64,000 bases of DNA from Pectobacterium polonicum (GTDB lineage Bacteria > Pseudomonadota > Gammaproteobacteria > Enterobacterales > Enterobacteriaceae), in NCBI RefSeq assembly GCF_005497185.1, contig NZ_RJTN01000011.1, positions 62,001-126,000 on the forward strand, read 5' to 3'. The position numbers and the translations under genes were made by a program. Within the stretch, counting starts at the first letter, position 1. Each line of letters starts with the position of its first letter. The notes below the pieces were generated by a model. The model was given only the letters and a program-made list of their open reading frames with translations. It did no database searches and had not been told where the DNA came from. Positions 19,505-28,310 of the stretch are shown one piece after another.

Positions 19505-20221
19505 ATGAGAAGGCTGATGATGTACCGTTCACGCTGGCTGCTGCCAGTTCTGGTTATTCTGGCGGCATTGCAGCTTGCTGCCTGCGGTGATAGTGAGGCC
19601 GACCAGCGCAAGGCATTCATTGCGTTCCTGCAAAGCGTGCAGTCGCAGCAGGATGGAAAACTGCCTGTATTGACGGAAGAGCAAAAGAAAAATTTTGGCA
19701 ATTTTGCCAACGACTACGCGATTTTAACCACCTTTTCTCAGCAGTTTAATCAGGCTGTATCTGGCAGTTTAACGCCGATGCTGGGGCAAATTTCTCGTAT
19801 TCGCGTCCCTAAAGACTATCTGACACAGCGTGATGCGCTCAGGCAATCTGTCGGCACCATGAGCCTGTTGGCGCAGCATGTTCAGGCGGCAAAAGCGCAG
19901 GCTGACAATGCCCATCGCACGTTAAAGCAGCCTGAAGAGGTGCAAATTCCTTATGAGCGACTCTATGCGAGCACGGTAATACAGCCGACGAATGCGTTGT
20001 TACCTGTTATTCCTGGCGCCACGTCATTTGCACAAAGCCTGATTCAGGTTGGCGATTTCCTTCAGGTTCAGGGCGATCAGGCCGTATTTAACGGCGCATC
20101 TGTCCAATTCCGTACCCCACAGCAGGCGGCGCAATATAACAGTATGGTGGCGGCATTACCTGTGCAGCAGCAGAATGTAATGAATGCGCTCAGAGGGGTA
20201 AATGGTGTGAATTATCCCTAA
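19505..20221 (+). CDS. YiaF-like DUF3053 lipoprotein
   Basis: 238 residues with a lipoprotein signal: a hydrophobic stretch ending LQLAAC, with cysteine near residue 27. The following DQRKAFIAFLQ and the RVPKDY and NALLPVIPGA segments match E. coli YiaF (DUF3053). In E. coli this gene also lies near ghrB. The function is unknown; the protein is likely anchored in the envelope and largely helical. An AGGAG site lies 7 bp before the ATG. Confidence 0.85.
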   Translation: MRRLMMYRSRWLLPVLVILAALQLAACGDSEADQRKAFIAFLQSVQSQQDGKLPVLTEEQKKNFGNFANDYAILTTFSQQFNQAVSGSLTPMLGQISRIRVPKDYLTQRDALRQSVGTMSLLAQHVQAAKAQADNAHRTLKQPEEVQIPYERLYASTVIQPTNALLPVIPGATSFAQSLIQVGDFLQVQGDQAVFNGASVQFRTPQQAAQYNSMVAALPVQQQNVMNALRGVNGVNYP

Positions 20222-20290
20222 TAGCCTCTTGGCGAGTCGATATCAGCGGTAGGTAGATGAGTTTGGCAGACGAGAGGGGGAAAAATAAAT

Positions 20291-20306
20291 TGTGATTTAC
20301 ATCACA
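20291..20306. promoter_or_regulatory. CRP site 1 upstream of mtlA
   Basis: TGTGA-N6-TCACA, a perfect match to both conserved half-sites, flanked by A/T. Confidence 0.88.
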
Positions 20307-20334
20307 TAAATAAAACAAACATGGGTGATTAAAA

Positions 20335-20350
20335 TGTGATGTAAATCACA
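20335..20350. promoter_or_regulatory. CRP site 2 upstream of mtlA
   Basis: TGTGA-N6-TCACA, again a perfect match to both half-sites, with AAA on the left and TAT on the right. Confidence 0.88.
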
Positions 20351-20407
20351 TATAAGACGCGGTATTTGTCTACGAATCTGTTTAGTTTTTCATTTTTAAC
20401 GGTTTTT

Positions 20408-20423
20408 TGTGAAGCAAATCACC
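20408..20423. promoter_or_regulatory. CRP site 3 upstream of mtlA
   Basis: TGTGA-N6-TCACC, nine of ten conserved bases. Confidence 0.78.
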
Positions 20424-20451
20424 TATTTGTATCGTTGATGTAGGGTGGTTG

Positions 20452-20467
20452 TGTGATTTTTGTCACG
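20452..20467. promoter_or_regulatory. CRP site 4 upstream of mtlA
   Basis: TGTGA-N6-TCACG, nine of ten conserved bases; the site nearest mtlA. Confidence 0.75.
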
Positions 20468-20721
20468 TTCCTGCCATGAGGTTGCGGTATGAAAACAGCG
20501 TGTTAGAGTCCGCGCTGCATACAGTAATAATGACGGAAATATTTTTGTGGCAATCGGTGTTTTTATAACAGCTGAGCTTTCGGTAACCGTCGATACCTCG
20601 GTAAAAATAAGGCTGTCGGTTGTTGCTAACCATCGCTGCGACTAACACACGTTGCCACGCCGTCTCACGATAATTACCACGCGCTCTTATTGTCAGCGCG
20701 TTTCAATAGGGGTGTGTTTTT

Positions 20722-22629
20722 ATGCTTTCACCAGATATTAAGATCAAAGTGCAAAACTTTGGTCGCTTCCTCAGCAATATGGTGATGCCCAATATTGGCG
20801 CATTTATCGCTTGGGGTATCATTACCGCACTGTTTATCCCCACTGGCTGGTTCCCCAATGAAACGTTGGCGAAGCTTGTCGGTCCGATGATTACGTATTT
20901 GCTGCCATTGCTGATTGGCTATACCGGCGGACGTCTGGTATTCGGTGAGCGTGGTGGTGTGGTGGGTGCCATTACGACGATGGGTGTGATCGTCGGGACC
21001 GATATCCCGATGTTCCTCGGCGCAATGATCGTCGGTCCGTTGGGTGGCTGGGCGATCAAGCGTTTTGACCGCATGGTCGACGGTAAAATTAAGAGCGGCT
21101 TTGAAATGCTGGTCAACAACTTCTCTGCCGGTATTATCGGTATGTTGTTGGCAATTCTGTCGTTTTTAGCAATTGGTCCACTGGTTGAAGTCTTCTCTCA
21201 GGTGCTGGCTTCCGGCGTTAACCTGATGGTACAGAACAACCTGTTGCCGTTTACGTCCATCTTCGTTGAACCGGCGAAAATTCTGTTCCTGAATAACGCT
21301 ATTAACCACGGTATCTTCTCACCGCTGGGCATTCAGCAGGCGACAGAAACCGGCAAATCTATTTTCTTCCTGATCGAAGCGAACCCAGGCCCGGGTATGG
21401 GTGTGCTGATGGCTTACATGTTCCTTGGTCGTGGTAATGCCAAAGAATCAGCACCGGGTGCGGCGATTATCCACTTCCTGGGCGGGATTCACGAAATCTA
21501 CTTCCCTTACGTGCTGATGAATCCGCGTCTGATTATTGCGGTGATTCTGGGTGGGATGACCGGCGTGTTTACGCTGAGCGTATTAGGTGGTGGCTTAGTT
21601 TCTCCTGCGTCTCCAGGCTCCATTCTGGCGGTGTTGGCGATGACGCCAAAAGGCGCTTACTTCGCTAACCTGGCAGCGATTGCCGCGGCTTTTGCGGTGT
21701 CCTTCATTGTGTCGGCGATTCTGCTGAAAAGCACCAAGCAAAAAGAAGAAGATCTGAGTGATGCGACACGTCGCGTGCAGGAAATGAAGGCCTCTTCTAA
21801 AGGCGTAGCCACTAACACGGGTGTCAGCGGTGATATGAGCACCGTGCGTAAAATCATCGTAGCGTGTGACGCCGGTATGGGTTCCAGCGCGATGGGCGCT
21901 GGCGTGTTGCGTAAGAAAGTTCAGGATGCCGGGCTGACTAATATTTCGGTGACCAACAGCGCGATCAATAGCCTGCCGGACGATGTCGATCTGGTGATTA
22001 CGCACCGTGACTTGACCGAGCGTGCAATGCGCCATGCGCCGCAGGCACAGCACATCTCGCTGACTAATTTCCTTGATAGCGGGCTGTATAGCGATCTGGC
22101 GGCTCGTCTTGTGGCAGCGCAGGGTGCGGTGAAGTCTGAGGCCGTTGCGACGCCAGCACCTGCTGTCGCCGACGCACAGACTAACCTGTTCCAACTGGGC
22201 GCAGGCAATGTGTTCCTGAATCAGCATGCGACACACAAAGAGCAGGCAATCCGTTTCGCCGGTGAACAACTGGTGAAAGGCGGCTATGTCGAGCCTGCGT
22301 ATGTTGAAGCGATGCTGGAACGTGAAAAACTGACTTCCACCTATCTGGGCGAATCGATTGCCGTGCCGCACGGTACGATAGAAGCGAAAGACCGCGTGCT
22401 GAAAACGGGCGTTGTCTTCTGCCAATATCCTGAAGGTGTTCGCTTTGGCGATGAAGAAGACGAGGTTGCGCGTCTGGTTATCGGTATCGCTGCCCGTAAC
22501 AACGAACATATTCAGGTCATCACCAGCCTGACCAATGCGCTGGATGATGATGCGGTTATTGAGCGTCTGGCACACACTCAGGACGTTCAGGAAGTACTCG
22601 ACTTACTCTCCGGTAAAAAGAGTGCCTGA
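20722..22629 (+). CDS. mtlA: Mannitol-specific PTS enzyme IICBA
   Basis: 635 residues (637 in E. coli). It imports mannitol and phosphorylates it to mannitol-1-phosphate. The N-terminal IIC membrane domain (about 1-340) contains the GGIHEIYFPYVL substrate-site motif. IIB follows with phosphocysteine C382 in VACDAGMGSSA. IIA has phosphohistidine H550 in SIAVPHGT. An Ala/Pro-rich linker (about 470-485) joins IIB to IIA. It is the first gene of mtlADR, activated by cAMP-CRP through four upstream sites. A hairpin follows the gene and would set a lower level for mtlD. Confidence 0.98.
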   Translation: MLSPDIKIKVQNFGRFLSNMVMPNIGAFIAWGIITALFIPTGWFPNETLAKLVGPMITYLLPLLIGYTGGRLVFGERGGVVGAITTMGVIVGTDIPMFLGAMIVGPLGGWAIKRFDRMVDGKIKSGFEMLVNNFSAGIIGMLLAILSFLAIGPLVEVFSQVLASGVNLMVQNNLLPFTSIFVEPAKILFLNNAINHGIFSPLGIQQATETGKSIFFLIEANPGPGMGVLMAYMFLGRGNAKESAPGAAIIHFLGGIHEIYFPYVLMNPRLIIAVILGGMTGVFTLSVLGGGLVSPASPGSILAVLAMTPKGAYFANLAAIAAAFAVSFIVSAILLKSTKQKEEDLSDATRRVQEMKASSKGVATNTGVSGDMSTVRKIIVACDAGMGSSAMGAGVLRKKVQDAGLTNISVTNSAINSLPDDVDLVITHRDLTERAMRHAPQAQHISLTNFLDSGLYSDLAARLVAAQGAVKSEAVATPAPAVADAQTNLFQLGAGNVFLNQHATHKEQAIRFAGEQLVKGGYVEPAYVEAMLEREKLTSTYLGESIAVPHGTIEAKDRVLKTGVVFCQYPEGVRFGDEEDEVARLVIGIAARNNEHIQVITSLTNALDDDAVIERLAHTQDVQEVLDLLSGKKSA

Positions 22630-22643
22630 TTAATTTGGCTAGT

Positions 22644-22667
22644 GCCGCCTTCGGGCGGCCTCTTTTT
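22644..22667 (+). terminator. mtlA-mtlD intergenic attenuator-type terminator
   Basis: GCCGCC-TTCG-GGCGGC followed by ctcttttt, 15 bp after the mtlA stop. The UUCG loop makes it very stable. Because mtlD follows at once in the same direction, it most likely gives partial termination or 3'-end protection of mtlA mRNA. Confidence 0.8.
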
Positions 22668-22690
22668 ATGTCTTTTTAAGGTTATGTCTC

Positions 22691-23839
22691 ATGAAAGCAT
22701 TACATTTTGGCGCGGGTAATATTGGCCGCGGGTTTATTGGGAAATTGCTGGCGGATGCCAACGTCGAACTGACATTCGCTGACGTCAATCAGCCGCTGTT
22801 AGATGCCCTGAACAGTCGTAAAAGCTACTCGGTGCGGATTGTCGGTGATAACACGCGCCTTGATACCGTCAGCAACGTTAGCGCCGTTCACAGCGGCAGT
22901 CAGGATGCCGTAGCGCTCATTGCCGTGGCCGATCTGGTGACGACTGCTGTGGGGCCGCAGATTCTGGAAAAAATCGCCGGAACTATCGCTCAGGGGCTGG
23001 TAAAGCGTCACGAAGACGGCAATACCCGGCCGTTGAACATTATCGCCTGTGAAAATATGGTGCGTGGCACCAGCCAGTTAAAACAACATGTACTGAAACT
23101 GCTGCCGGAAGGCCATCAGGAATGGGTGGTCGAGCATGTGGGATTTGTCGATTCCGCTGTAGATCGCATCGTTCCTCCTTCCGAAGCCGGTAGCAATGAT
23201 GTGCTGGCGGTGACGGTAGAAACCTTCAGCGAATGGATTGTCGATAAAACCCAGTTTTGCGGTGAGCCGCCAGCGATTTCCGGTATGGAACTGACCGACA
23301 ATCTGATGGCGTTTGTCGAGCGTAAGCTGTTTACGCTTAATACCGGCCATGCGATTACGGCCTACCTCGGTCAGCAGGCGCGCCATCAAACGATCCGCGA
23401 TGCCATTCTTGACCCGAAAGTCAGAGCCGTGGTCAAAGGCGCAATGGAAGAGAGCGGCGCGGTACTCATCAAACGCTACGGTTTTGATGCGGATAAGCAC
23501 GCTGCCTATATCAACAAGATTCTCAGCCGCTTTGAAAATCCCCATCTGCATGATGATGTCGAGCGTGTTGGCCGTCAGCCGCTGCGTAAGCTGAGTGCTG
23601 GCGACCGTTTGATCAAACCGCTGCTGGGAACGCTGGAATACCATTTGCCGCATGACAACCTGATTACCGGCATTGCCGCGGCGATGCATTATCGCAGCGA
23701 ACAAGATCCACAGGCGCTGGAACTGGCTGAGTTAATCCACACCCAGGGCGTGCAGGCGGCGCTGGTGCAGATTTCTGGTCTGGATGCTGACAGCGAGGTT
23801 GTCGCGCAAGCAGTGAATGTGTATAACGCCATGCAGTAA
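22691..23839 (+). CDS. mtlD: Mannitol-1-phosphate 5-dehydrogenase
   Basis: 382 residues, as in E. coli. It oxidises mannitol-1-phosphate to fructose-6-phosphate with NAD. The NAD-binding N-terminus ([13 protein letters not shown]) and the polyol dehydrogenase segment [12 protein letters not shown] are intact. It is the second gene of the mannitol operon. The ribosome site (AAGG, 9 bp upstream) sits just after the mtlA attenuator. A strongly structured spacer separates it from mtlR. Confidence 0.98.
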   Translation: MKALHFGAGNIGRGFIGKLLADANVELTFADVNQPLLDALNSRKSYSVRIVGDNTRLDTVSNVSAVHSGSQDAVALIAVADLVTTAVGPQILEKIAGTIAQGLVKRHEDGNTRPLNIIACENMVRGTSQLKQHVLKLLPEGHQEWVVEHVGFVDSAVDRIVPPSEAGSNDVLAVTVETFSEWIVDKTQFCGEPPAISGMELTDNLMAFVERKLFTLNTGHAITAYLGQQARHQTIRDAILDPKVRAVVKGAMEESGAVLIKRYGFDADKHAAYINKILSRFENPHLHDDVERVGRQPLRKLSAGDRLIKPLLGTLEYHLPHDNLITGIAAAMHYRSEQDPQALELAELIHTQGVQAALVQISGLDADSEVVAQAVNVYNAMQ

Positions 23840-23865
23840 TCGGCGCGTCTCGTCACCAGGCAGGT

Positions 23866-23935
23866 GTGGTCTTTTCGACACGGTGTAAAGGTATACGGGC
23901 GACGTCGGGGATGCGATGTCGCCACACCTGCCGGT
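23866..23935. repeat. Long inverted repeat between mtlD and mtlR
   Basis: An 11-bp perfect inverted repeat, ggcaggtgtgg (23869-23879) with ccacacctgcc (23922-23932). It encloses a second smaller one (ggcgac with gtcgcc). No T-run follows. It could act as an mRNA stabiliser or processing site within mtlADR, a partial terminator, or a dispersed repeat. Confidence 0.7.
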
Positions 23936-23993
23936 AAGCATGCTACCGAAATGGGGTAGGCTGTGTGCGGGTTTAAAGGGTCGAGAAGTGACG

Positions 23994-24524
23994 ATGGAAG
24001 AAACACAGGCGTTTGAAAACCGGGTTCTGGAAGCGCTGAACTCAGGGAAGACCGTGCGCGACTTTATGCTCTGTGCCGTTGAATTGCTGGCTGAAGCGGT
24101 CAGCATCCTGATGTTGCAGGTGTTCCGTAAAGATGACTATGCGGTGAAATATGCCGTTGAACCTCTGATGACGGGAACGGGGCCACTGGGCGATCTTTCC
24201 GTGCGTCTGAAACTGATTTATGGCTTGGGCATGATCAGCCGTAAAGAGTACGAAGATGCGGAGCTATTAATGGCGCTGGGAGAAGAGTTGGCGCATGACG
24301 ATCGGCATTACCGTTTTACCGATGATGAAATTCTGGGGCCTATCGGTGAGCTGCATTGCGTTGCTGCGTTGCCCGCAGAGCCGGCTTTGCCGACCGTAGT
24401 AGAAGCTGCCGATCCACTTCTGGTGAGTATGCAACAGCAGCGTTACCAGCAGATGGTACGTTCCACACTGGTTTTATCTCTGACTGCATTGATTGCGCAA
24501 ATCAGTCTGAAAAAGGCGTTTTAG
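23994..24524 (+). CDS. mtlR: Mannitol operon repressor
   Basis: 176 residues from the chosen ATG. The MEETQAFENRVLEALNSGKTVR start and KDDYAVKYAVEPL and DDEILGPIGELHCVAALP segments match E. coli MtlR, which represses mtlADR by an unusual mechanism without a classical helix-turn-helix. The reading frame is open up to 23916, but ATG at 23994 with GAGAAG ahead is the best start; GTG at 23988 is also possible. It is the last gene of the operon. Confidence 0.93.
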   Translation: MEETQAFENRVLEALNSGKTVRDFMLCAVELLAEAVSILMLQVFRKDDYAVKYAVEPLMTGTGPLGDLSVRLKLIYGLGMISRKEYEDAELLMALGEELAHDDRHYRFTDDEILGPIGELHCVAALPAEPALPTVVEAADPLLVSMQQQRYQQMVRSTLVLSLTALIAQISLKKAF

Positions 24525-24566
24525 TCCCACTTAGCGACATCACGCCACATTAGTCCGCCAAGTGTT

Positions 24567-24625
24567 TATAGTCGTCGTACTTCAAGCTGGCTGGTCTTTC
24601 AACAACTCGAATTATTTAGCGTATA
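24567..24625. repeat. Short complete copy of the palindromic repeat
   Basis: The left arm (gtcgtacttcaagctg, 24574-24589) and right arm (caactcgaattatttagcgtat, 24603-24624) are separated by only about 13 bp. This is the same terminal pair that bounds the 267-bp element at 48080-48346. It lies about 50 bp upstream of yibL, so it is part of that gene's upstream region. Confidence 0.78.
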
Positions 24626-24673
24626 GTGTATGCTGTGCCCCGCATTATTCTCCCGTTATATAGGTTATCTTTT

Positions 24674-25036
24674 ATGAAAGAGCAGGAAAAAGCAGAGATC
24701 AAACGCCTTAGCGACCAATTGGATAAGCTGACGCATAAGCAGACTACGCTGCTGGCACAAGGTGATGCCGAAGCCATCGCACTCAATCTGGAAGCTTGCG
24801 AAAAGCTCACGGCTGAGATTGAGCGCCTGCGTAACGTGAGAGAACAGAAACTGAGCAAAGAAGCGCAGAAACTGGCGAACCTACCTTTCAACCGTGCGAT
24901 TACCAAAAAAGAGCAGGCTGATATGGGGACGTTGAAGAAGAGCGTTCGCGGTTTGGTGATTGTGCACCCGATGACTGCACTCGGGCGTGAAATGGGCTTA
25001 AAAGAGATGACCGGTTACGCGCCGAAATCGTTCTGA
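24674..25036 (+). CDS. yibL: YibL, ribosome-associated protein
   Basis: 120 residues, as in E. coli, and next to mtlR as in E. coli. A highly charged, mostly helical N-terminus ([18 protein letters not shown]) suggests a coiled coil. A short conserved C-terminus with [15 protein letters not shown] follows. The protein has been found associated with ribosomal fractions in E. coli; its precise function is unknown. The start is set by homology. The gene has its own terminator. Confidence 0.93.
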   Translation: MKEQEKAEIKRLSDQLDKLTHKQTTLLAQGDAEAIALNLEACEKLTAEIERLRNVREQKLSKEAQKLANLPFNRAITKKEQADMGTLKKSVRGLVIVHPMTALGREMGLKEMTGYAPKSF

Positions 25037-25077
25037 GGCCTTTTCTCTGTGTAGACAGAGGATACTGGATTAATTGC

Positions 25078-25111
25078 AAAGCCCCTGTTTAACAGGGGCT
25101 TTGTCGTTTTT
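25078..25111 (+). terminator. yibL terminator
   Basis: A 12-bp perfect stem, AAAGCCCCTGTT (25078-25089) with AACAGGGGCTTT (25091-25102), followed by gtcgttttt. The A-run before the stem means it could also work for the converging chemoreceptor gene. Confidence 0.93.
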
Positions 25112-25132
25112 GGTGCCCTGCTGTTTTTACTA

Positions 25133-27025
25133 TTAGCGCGGCGCGTGCAGACGATGTGTTTGGTTGGTAAACGCGATACCGGCCGGTGTGTCATCATGCT
25201 GTGCGTTGGCCAGACGGAAGACGGACACGGCCTGCTTCAGCAGTCTCGCCTGCTCTTCCAGCGAGTCGGCAGCAGCAGAGGATTGCTCAACCAGCGCGGC
25301 GTTCTGCTGCGTAGTGCTGTCCATCTCCACAATCGCCTGACTAACCTGGCTGATTCCCCGGCTTTGTTCATCCGATGCGGTGGCGATTTCACCCATGATG
25401 TCATGCACCTGCGTGATCGAGGTGACGATATCGTTCATGGTTTTGCCCGCATTGCCGACCAGCGTCGCACCGCGTGATACTTGATTAACCGATTCAGAGA
25501 TCAGGTCTTCAATTTCCTTCGCGGCCTGAGAACTGCGCTGAGCTAAACTACGGACTTCGCTGGCGACAACGGCAAAGCCACGGCCTTGCTCACCAGCACG
25601 GGCGGCTTCTACCGCGGCGTTCAATGCCAGAATGTTAGTCTGGAAGGCGATGCTGTTGATGACGGACGTAATTTCTGCGATACGTTTGGAACTGTTCTCA
25701 ATCGCAGTCATGGTTTGCACCACGTTATTCACCTGTTCACCACCCTGTTTCGCGGTGTGGGAAGCGCTGATGGCCAGCTTGTTGGCGTGGTGTGCGTTGT
25801 CTGCGTTTTGCTTAACCGTTGCGGTGAGTTGCTCCATGCTGGCGGCGGTTTGTTCTACGGCAGCGGCCTGCTGCTCGGTACGTGAAGATAAATCGGTATT
25901 GCCTGCGACGATCTCGCCAGACGCGTTAGAAATCTGGCTGACGCCGACGCGAATGTCATCGATCATATTGTGCAGGTTGTCATTCATTTTCGACATCGCA
26001 CTCATCAACTGGCCCAGCTCATCTTTACGGGTGGTGTTGATGGACATGGTGAGGTCGCCTGTTGCGATTTTTTCAGCCATGCTCAGCGTGCTACCCAGTG
26101 GCGTGGTGATTTGACGCGAAATAAACCAGGAAATCAGCAGGCCAAGCAGCAGTGTAATCAGCGCGGCGATGATCATTTGCAGCGTGGCATTGTTAATATC
26201 GGCCTGTGAGGCGGCAAGCTGATCGCTCAGTAGGGATTTGATCACGGCATTCAACCCATCGGCAACAACTCGCATTTGCCCTGCCTGTGCCATCTCTTCC
26301 TGATAGGCTGGCATATAGGCCAAGACCTGTTCTTCATAGTTATTCATTATTGTTAGAACGGGCGTCAGTGTTTCACGCTGTTCGGCAGACAGGCTCTGAT
26401 ACAGGAAGGTCAACGATGTTTGTGCGGCGTTGATCGCATCCGTCAGCTTTTCTTCGGATTCTTTATCCGTTGAGAGTAATAAGCCACGAACGTGGTAACG
26501 AACGGAAATCAGTTTTTGGTTTAAGTCAGAAAGTAATAATTGAAGGTTAGCGCTATTGTTGTCTATCTTTAATTGATCGTTGAGCTGTTGCAGTGGTTTT
26601 TCCGTCGTTGAAATATTCCAACTTTTTCTCACCGCATCTTTAGTATTCACTGCGTTAATATAATTTTTTTGTTTTTCCTGATAATCCTTAATTAATGTGG
26701 GTATATTCGCTATTTTCTTTGCGTCATTTTCTGGCCAGCTAAATTCTTTTGTTTTTTCAGCGAGTTTACTGATGTTGGAAATATGCTCAATGTTCTTTTT
26801 TATATCATCAGGATTATAATTGGCACCGTATAATGCGCGATAATACTTAGCCTGATTGATCTCATCATTGATGTTGTTGCTTAAATTCACTTTATCAATG
26901 CTGTCTTTTAGCGAGCTGATATGCATAATGCCCGCGCCGGCAATCACCATGGTCATCAGCAGGATCAGGAAAAATCCCAATCCTAATTTTTTACCGACTT
27001 TTAGATTGTCAAAATTTATAGCCAT
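25133..27025 (-). CDS. Methyl-accepting chemotaxis protein (Tar/Tsr type architecture)
   Basis: 630 residues: an N-terminal membrane helix (about 12-32), a helical periplasmic ligand domain of about 250 residues, a second membrane helix (MIIAALITLLLGLLISWF), HAMP, and the conserved signalling tip [20 protein letters not shown]. Unlike the receptor at 12021-13982 it ends in LHAPR, with no CheR-docking pentapeptide, so it would depend on other receptors for efficient adaptation. ATG at 27025 is preferred over GTG at 27028. A near-perfect sigma-28 promoter lies at 27157-27183. The N-terminal half is unusually A+T rich in codon choice. The ligand is unknown. Confidence 0.93.
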   Translation of the reverse strand: MAINFDNLKVGKKLGLGFFLILLMTMVIAGAGIMHISSLKDSIDKVNLSNNINDEINQAKYYRALYGANYNPDDIKKNIEHISNISKLAEKTKEFSWPENDAKKIANIPTLIKDYQEKQKNYINAVNTKDAVRKSWNISTTEKPLQQLNDQLKIDNNSANLQLLLSDLNQKLISVRYHVRGLLLSTDKESEEKLTDAINAAQTSLTFLYQSLSAEQRETLTPVLTIMNNYEEQVLAYMPAYQEEMAQAGQMRVVADGLNAVIKSLLSDQLAASQADINNATLQMIIAALITLLLGLLISWFISRQITTPLGSTLSMAEKIATGDLTMSINTTRKDELGQLMSAMSKMNDNLHNMIDDIRVGVSQISNASGEIVAGNTDLSSRTEQQAAAVEQTAASMEQLTATVKQNADNAHHANKLAISASHTAKQGGEQVNNVVQTMTAIENSSKRIAEITSVINSIAFQTNILALNAAVEAARAGEQGRGFAVVASEVRSLAQRSSQAAKEIEDLISESVNQVSRGATLVGNAGKTMNDIVTSITQVHDIMGEIATASDEQSRGISQVSQAIVEMDSTTQQNAALVEQSSAAADSLEEQARLLKQAVSVFRLANAQHDDTPAGIAFTNQTHRLHAPR

Positions 27026-27156
27026 CACATTTCACCACTATATCGTATTGAGCCAAATTCACTATCCTGATGCACACTTGATTAGCGGTGCTAGCATCTC
27101 GGATTACCGCGTGCCAAGCCAATCCTGCAAAATAGCATGATAAAAACCCGCAGTAG

Positions 27157-27183
27157 ATATCGGCACTCTACTCTGAAACTTTA
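27157..27183 (-). promoter_or_regulatory. Sigma-28 (FliA) promoter of the chemoreceptor gene
   Basis: On the minus strand TAAAGTTT (27183-27176), exactly 11 nt, then GCCGATAT (27164-27157). Against the consensus TAAAGTTT-N11-GCCGATAA only one base differs. It lies about 130 bp upstream of the chemoreceptor start. The rest of 27026-27425 holds only this promoter, the chemoreceptor leader and the sodA terminator. Confidence 0.9.
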
Positions 27184-27343
27184 CGTACTGCCCACGTTTT
27201 GGACTGGACGTTTACCTGTTACCTGAACACGAATAAAAAATGAGTAAATAAGGTGATGTCATTGTTATTCGAACGTAAAAAAGGATTTCTAGTTGTGTCG
27301 TTGGTTGAATAGTCGGCGAGGCAATTCTGTGCGATGAGAATAA

Positions 27344-27375
27344 TAAAAAACTGGAATAACAGAGTGTTATTCCAG
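27344..27375 (-). terminator. sodA terminator
   Basis: A 10-bp perfect stem (27351-27360 with 27366-27375) followed on the minus strand by ttttttatt. It lies about 50 bp downstream of the sodA stop. Confidence 0.92.
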
Positions 27376-27425
27376 TCTCGATTCAAACGCAGAAGTCACC
27401 TGATAGTATCAGGCATCCAGTGGTT

Positions 27426-28052
27426 TTATTTTTTCGCGCCAGCGAAGCGAGCAGCAGCTTCGTCCCAGTTCAGCACGTTCCAGAATGCTTTAGCGTAATC
27501 TGGGCGACGGTTTTGGAATTTCAGGTAGTAAGCGTGTTCCCATACGTCCAGACCGACGATTGGGTAGCCAGAAGTACCAGAAATTGCTTCACCCATCAGT
27601 GGGCTGTCCTGGTTTGCAGTAGAAACCACGGCCAGTTTGCCGTCGTCTTTCAGAACCAGCCACGCCCAGCCAGAACCAAAGCGCGTTGCAGCGGCTTGCT
27701 CAAATTTTTCTTTAAACGCATCAACGCTGCCGAAATCGCGCTCAATTGCTGCTTTCAGATCGCCAGTCAGCGTCGTACCTACTTTCAGGCCTTTCCAGAA
27801 CAGGCTGTGGTTAGCGTGGCCGCCCGCGTTGTTACGCAGTGCTGCTTTTTTCTCAGCAGGGACGCTATCCAGTTGAGCAATCAGCTCTTCAACAGATAAT
27901 TTAGCCAGCTCAGGCAGAGATTCCAGCGCGGCATTAGCATTATTGACGTAAGCCTGATGGTGTTTGGAATGGTGAATTTCCATCGTTTCTTTGTCGAAAT
28001 GCGGTTCCAGTGCGTCATAAGCATAAGGCAGCGATGGCAGTGAATAACTCAT
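27426..28052 (-). CDS. sodA: Manganese superoxide dismutase
   Basis: 208 residues (206 in E. coli SodA). It converts superoxide to hydrogen peroxide and oxygen in the cytoplasm. Metal ligands are visible: H27 (MEIHHSKHH), the [10 protein letters not shown] histidine, and Asp/His of [12 protein letters not shown]. The GGHANHS and AWLVLK segments favour the manganese type. ATG at 28052 is chosen because GGAG lies 10 bp upstream and the family begins [14 protein letters not shown] Fur-box-like sequence at 28139-28157 fits the known iron control of sodA. Confidence 0.97.
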   Translation of the reverse strand: MSYSLPSLPYAYDALEPHFDKETMEIHHSKHHQAYVNNANAALESLPELAKLSVEELIAQLDSVPAEKKAALRNNAGGHANHSLFWKGLKVGTTLTGDLKAAIERDFGSVDAFKEKFEQAAATRFGSGWAWLVLKDDGKLAVVSTANQDSPLMGEAISGTSGYPIVGLDVWEHAYYLKFQNRRPDYAKAFWNVLNWDEAAARFAGAKK

Positions 28053-28138
28053 GTTTAGCATCTCCATGGTAAAAAAAATGTTACGGCACTGTTCTGTTAG
28101 TACCGCGTAAGCAATACGTTCATTATAGTTAATTAAAT

Positions 28139-28157
28139 GATATTGAAAATGATTATT
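28139..28157. promoter_or_regulatory. Fur box upstream of sodA
   Basis: GATATTGAAAATGATTATT matches the 19-bp Fur consensus at 15 of 19 positions. It lies about 90 bp upstream of the sodA start, and Fur control of sodA is known in E. coli. Confidence 0.7.
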
Positions 28158-28244
28158 CTCGATCTGATGCCATGAACCATATTGCTTTACCTCATGATAA
28201 CAAACGGTTATGTCGTTATTGCATTATGTAAAAACAAATTAATC

Positions 28245-28267
28245 TATACCGTCGTGCTTCAAATTGC
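28245..28267. repeat. Isolated left arm of the palindromic repeat
   Basis: tataccgtcgtgcttcaaattgc matches the left arm seen at 48080-48102 and 24567-24589, but no right arm follows. It is a decayed or truncated copy between sodA and fdhD. Confidence 0.6.
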
Positions 28268-28310
28268 TTGTCCACTGGCGGGGAACCATCGCGATCCTAG
28301 CGGTAATGGC

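Larger units (their letters stand above)
20222..20721 (+). promoter_or_regulatory. mtlA control region and 5' leader
   Basis: A 500-bp non-coding stretch. It holds four CRP-type sites (20291-20306, 20335-20350, 20408-20423, 20452-20467) spaced by 44, 73 and 44 bp, then a leader of roughly 250 nt before mtlA. E. coli mtlA likewise has multiple CRP sites. No small gene is convincing in the leader. MtlR repression of the operon is known in E. coli, but I do not recognise its operator. Confidence 0.85.

Noticed and set aside
21595-22575. Long minus-strand open frame inside mtlA
   Set aside because: Antisense shadow of the IIB/IIA coding region, with no ribosome site or recognisable domain.
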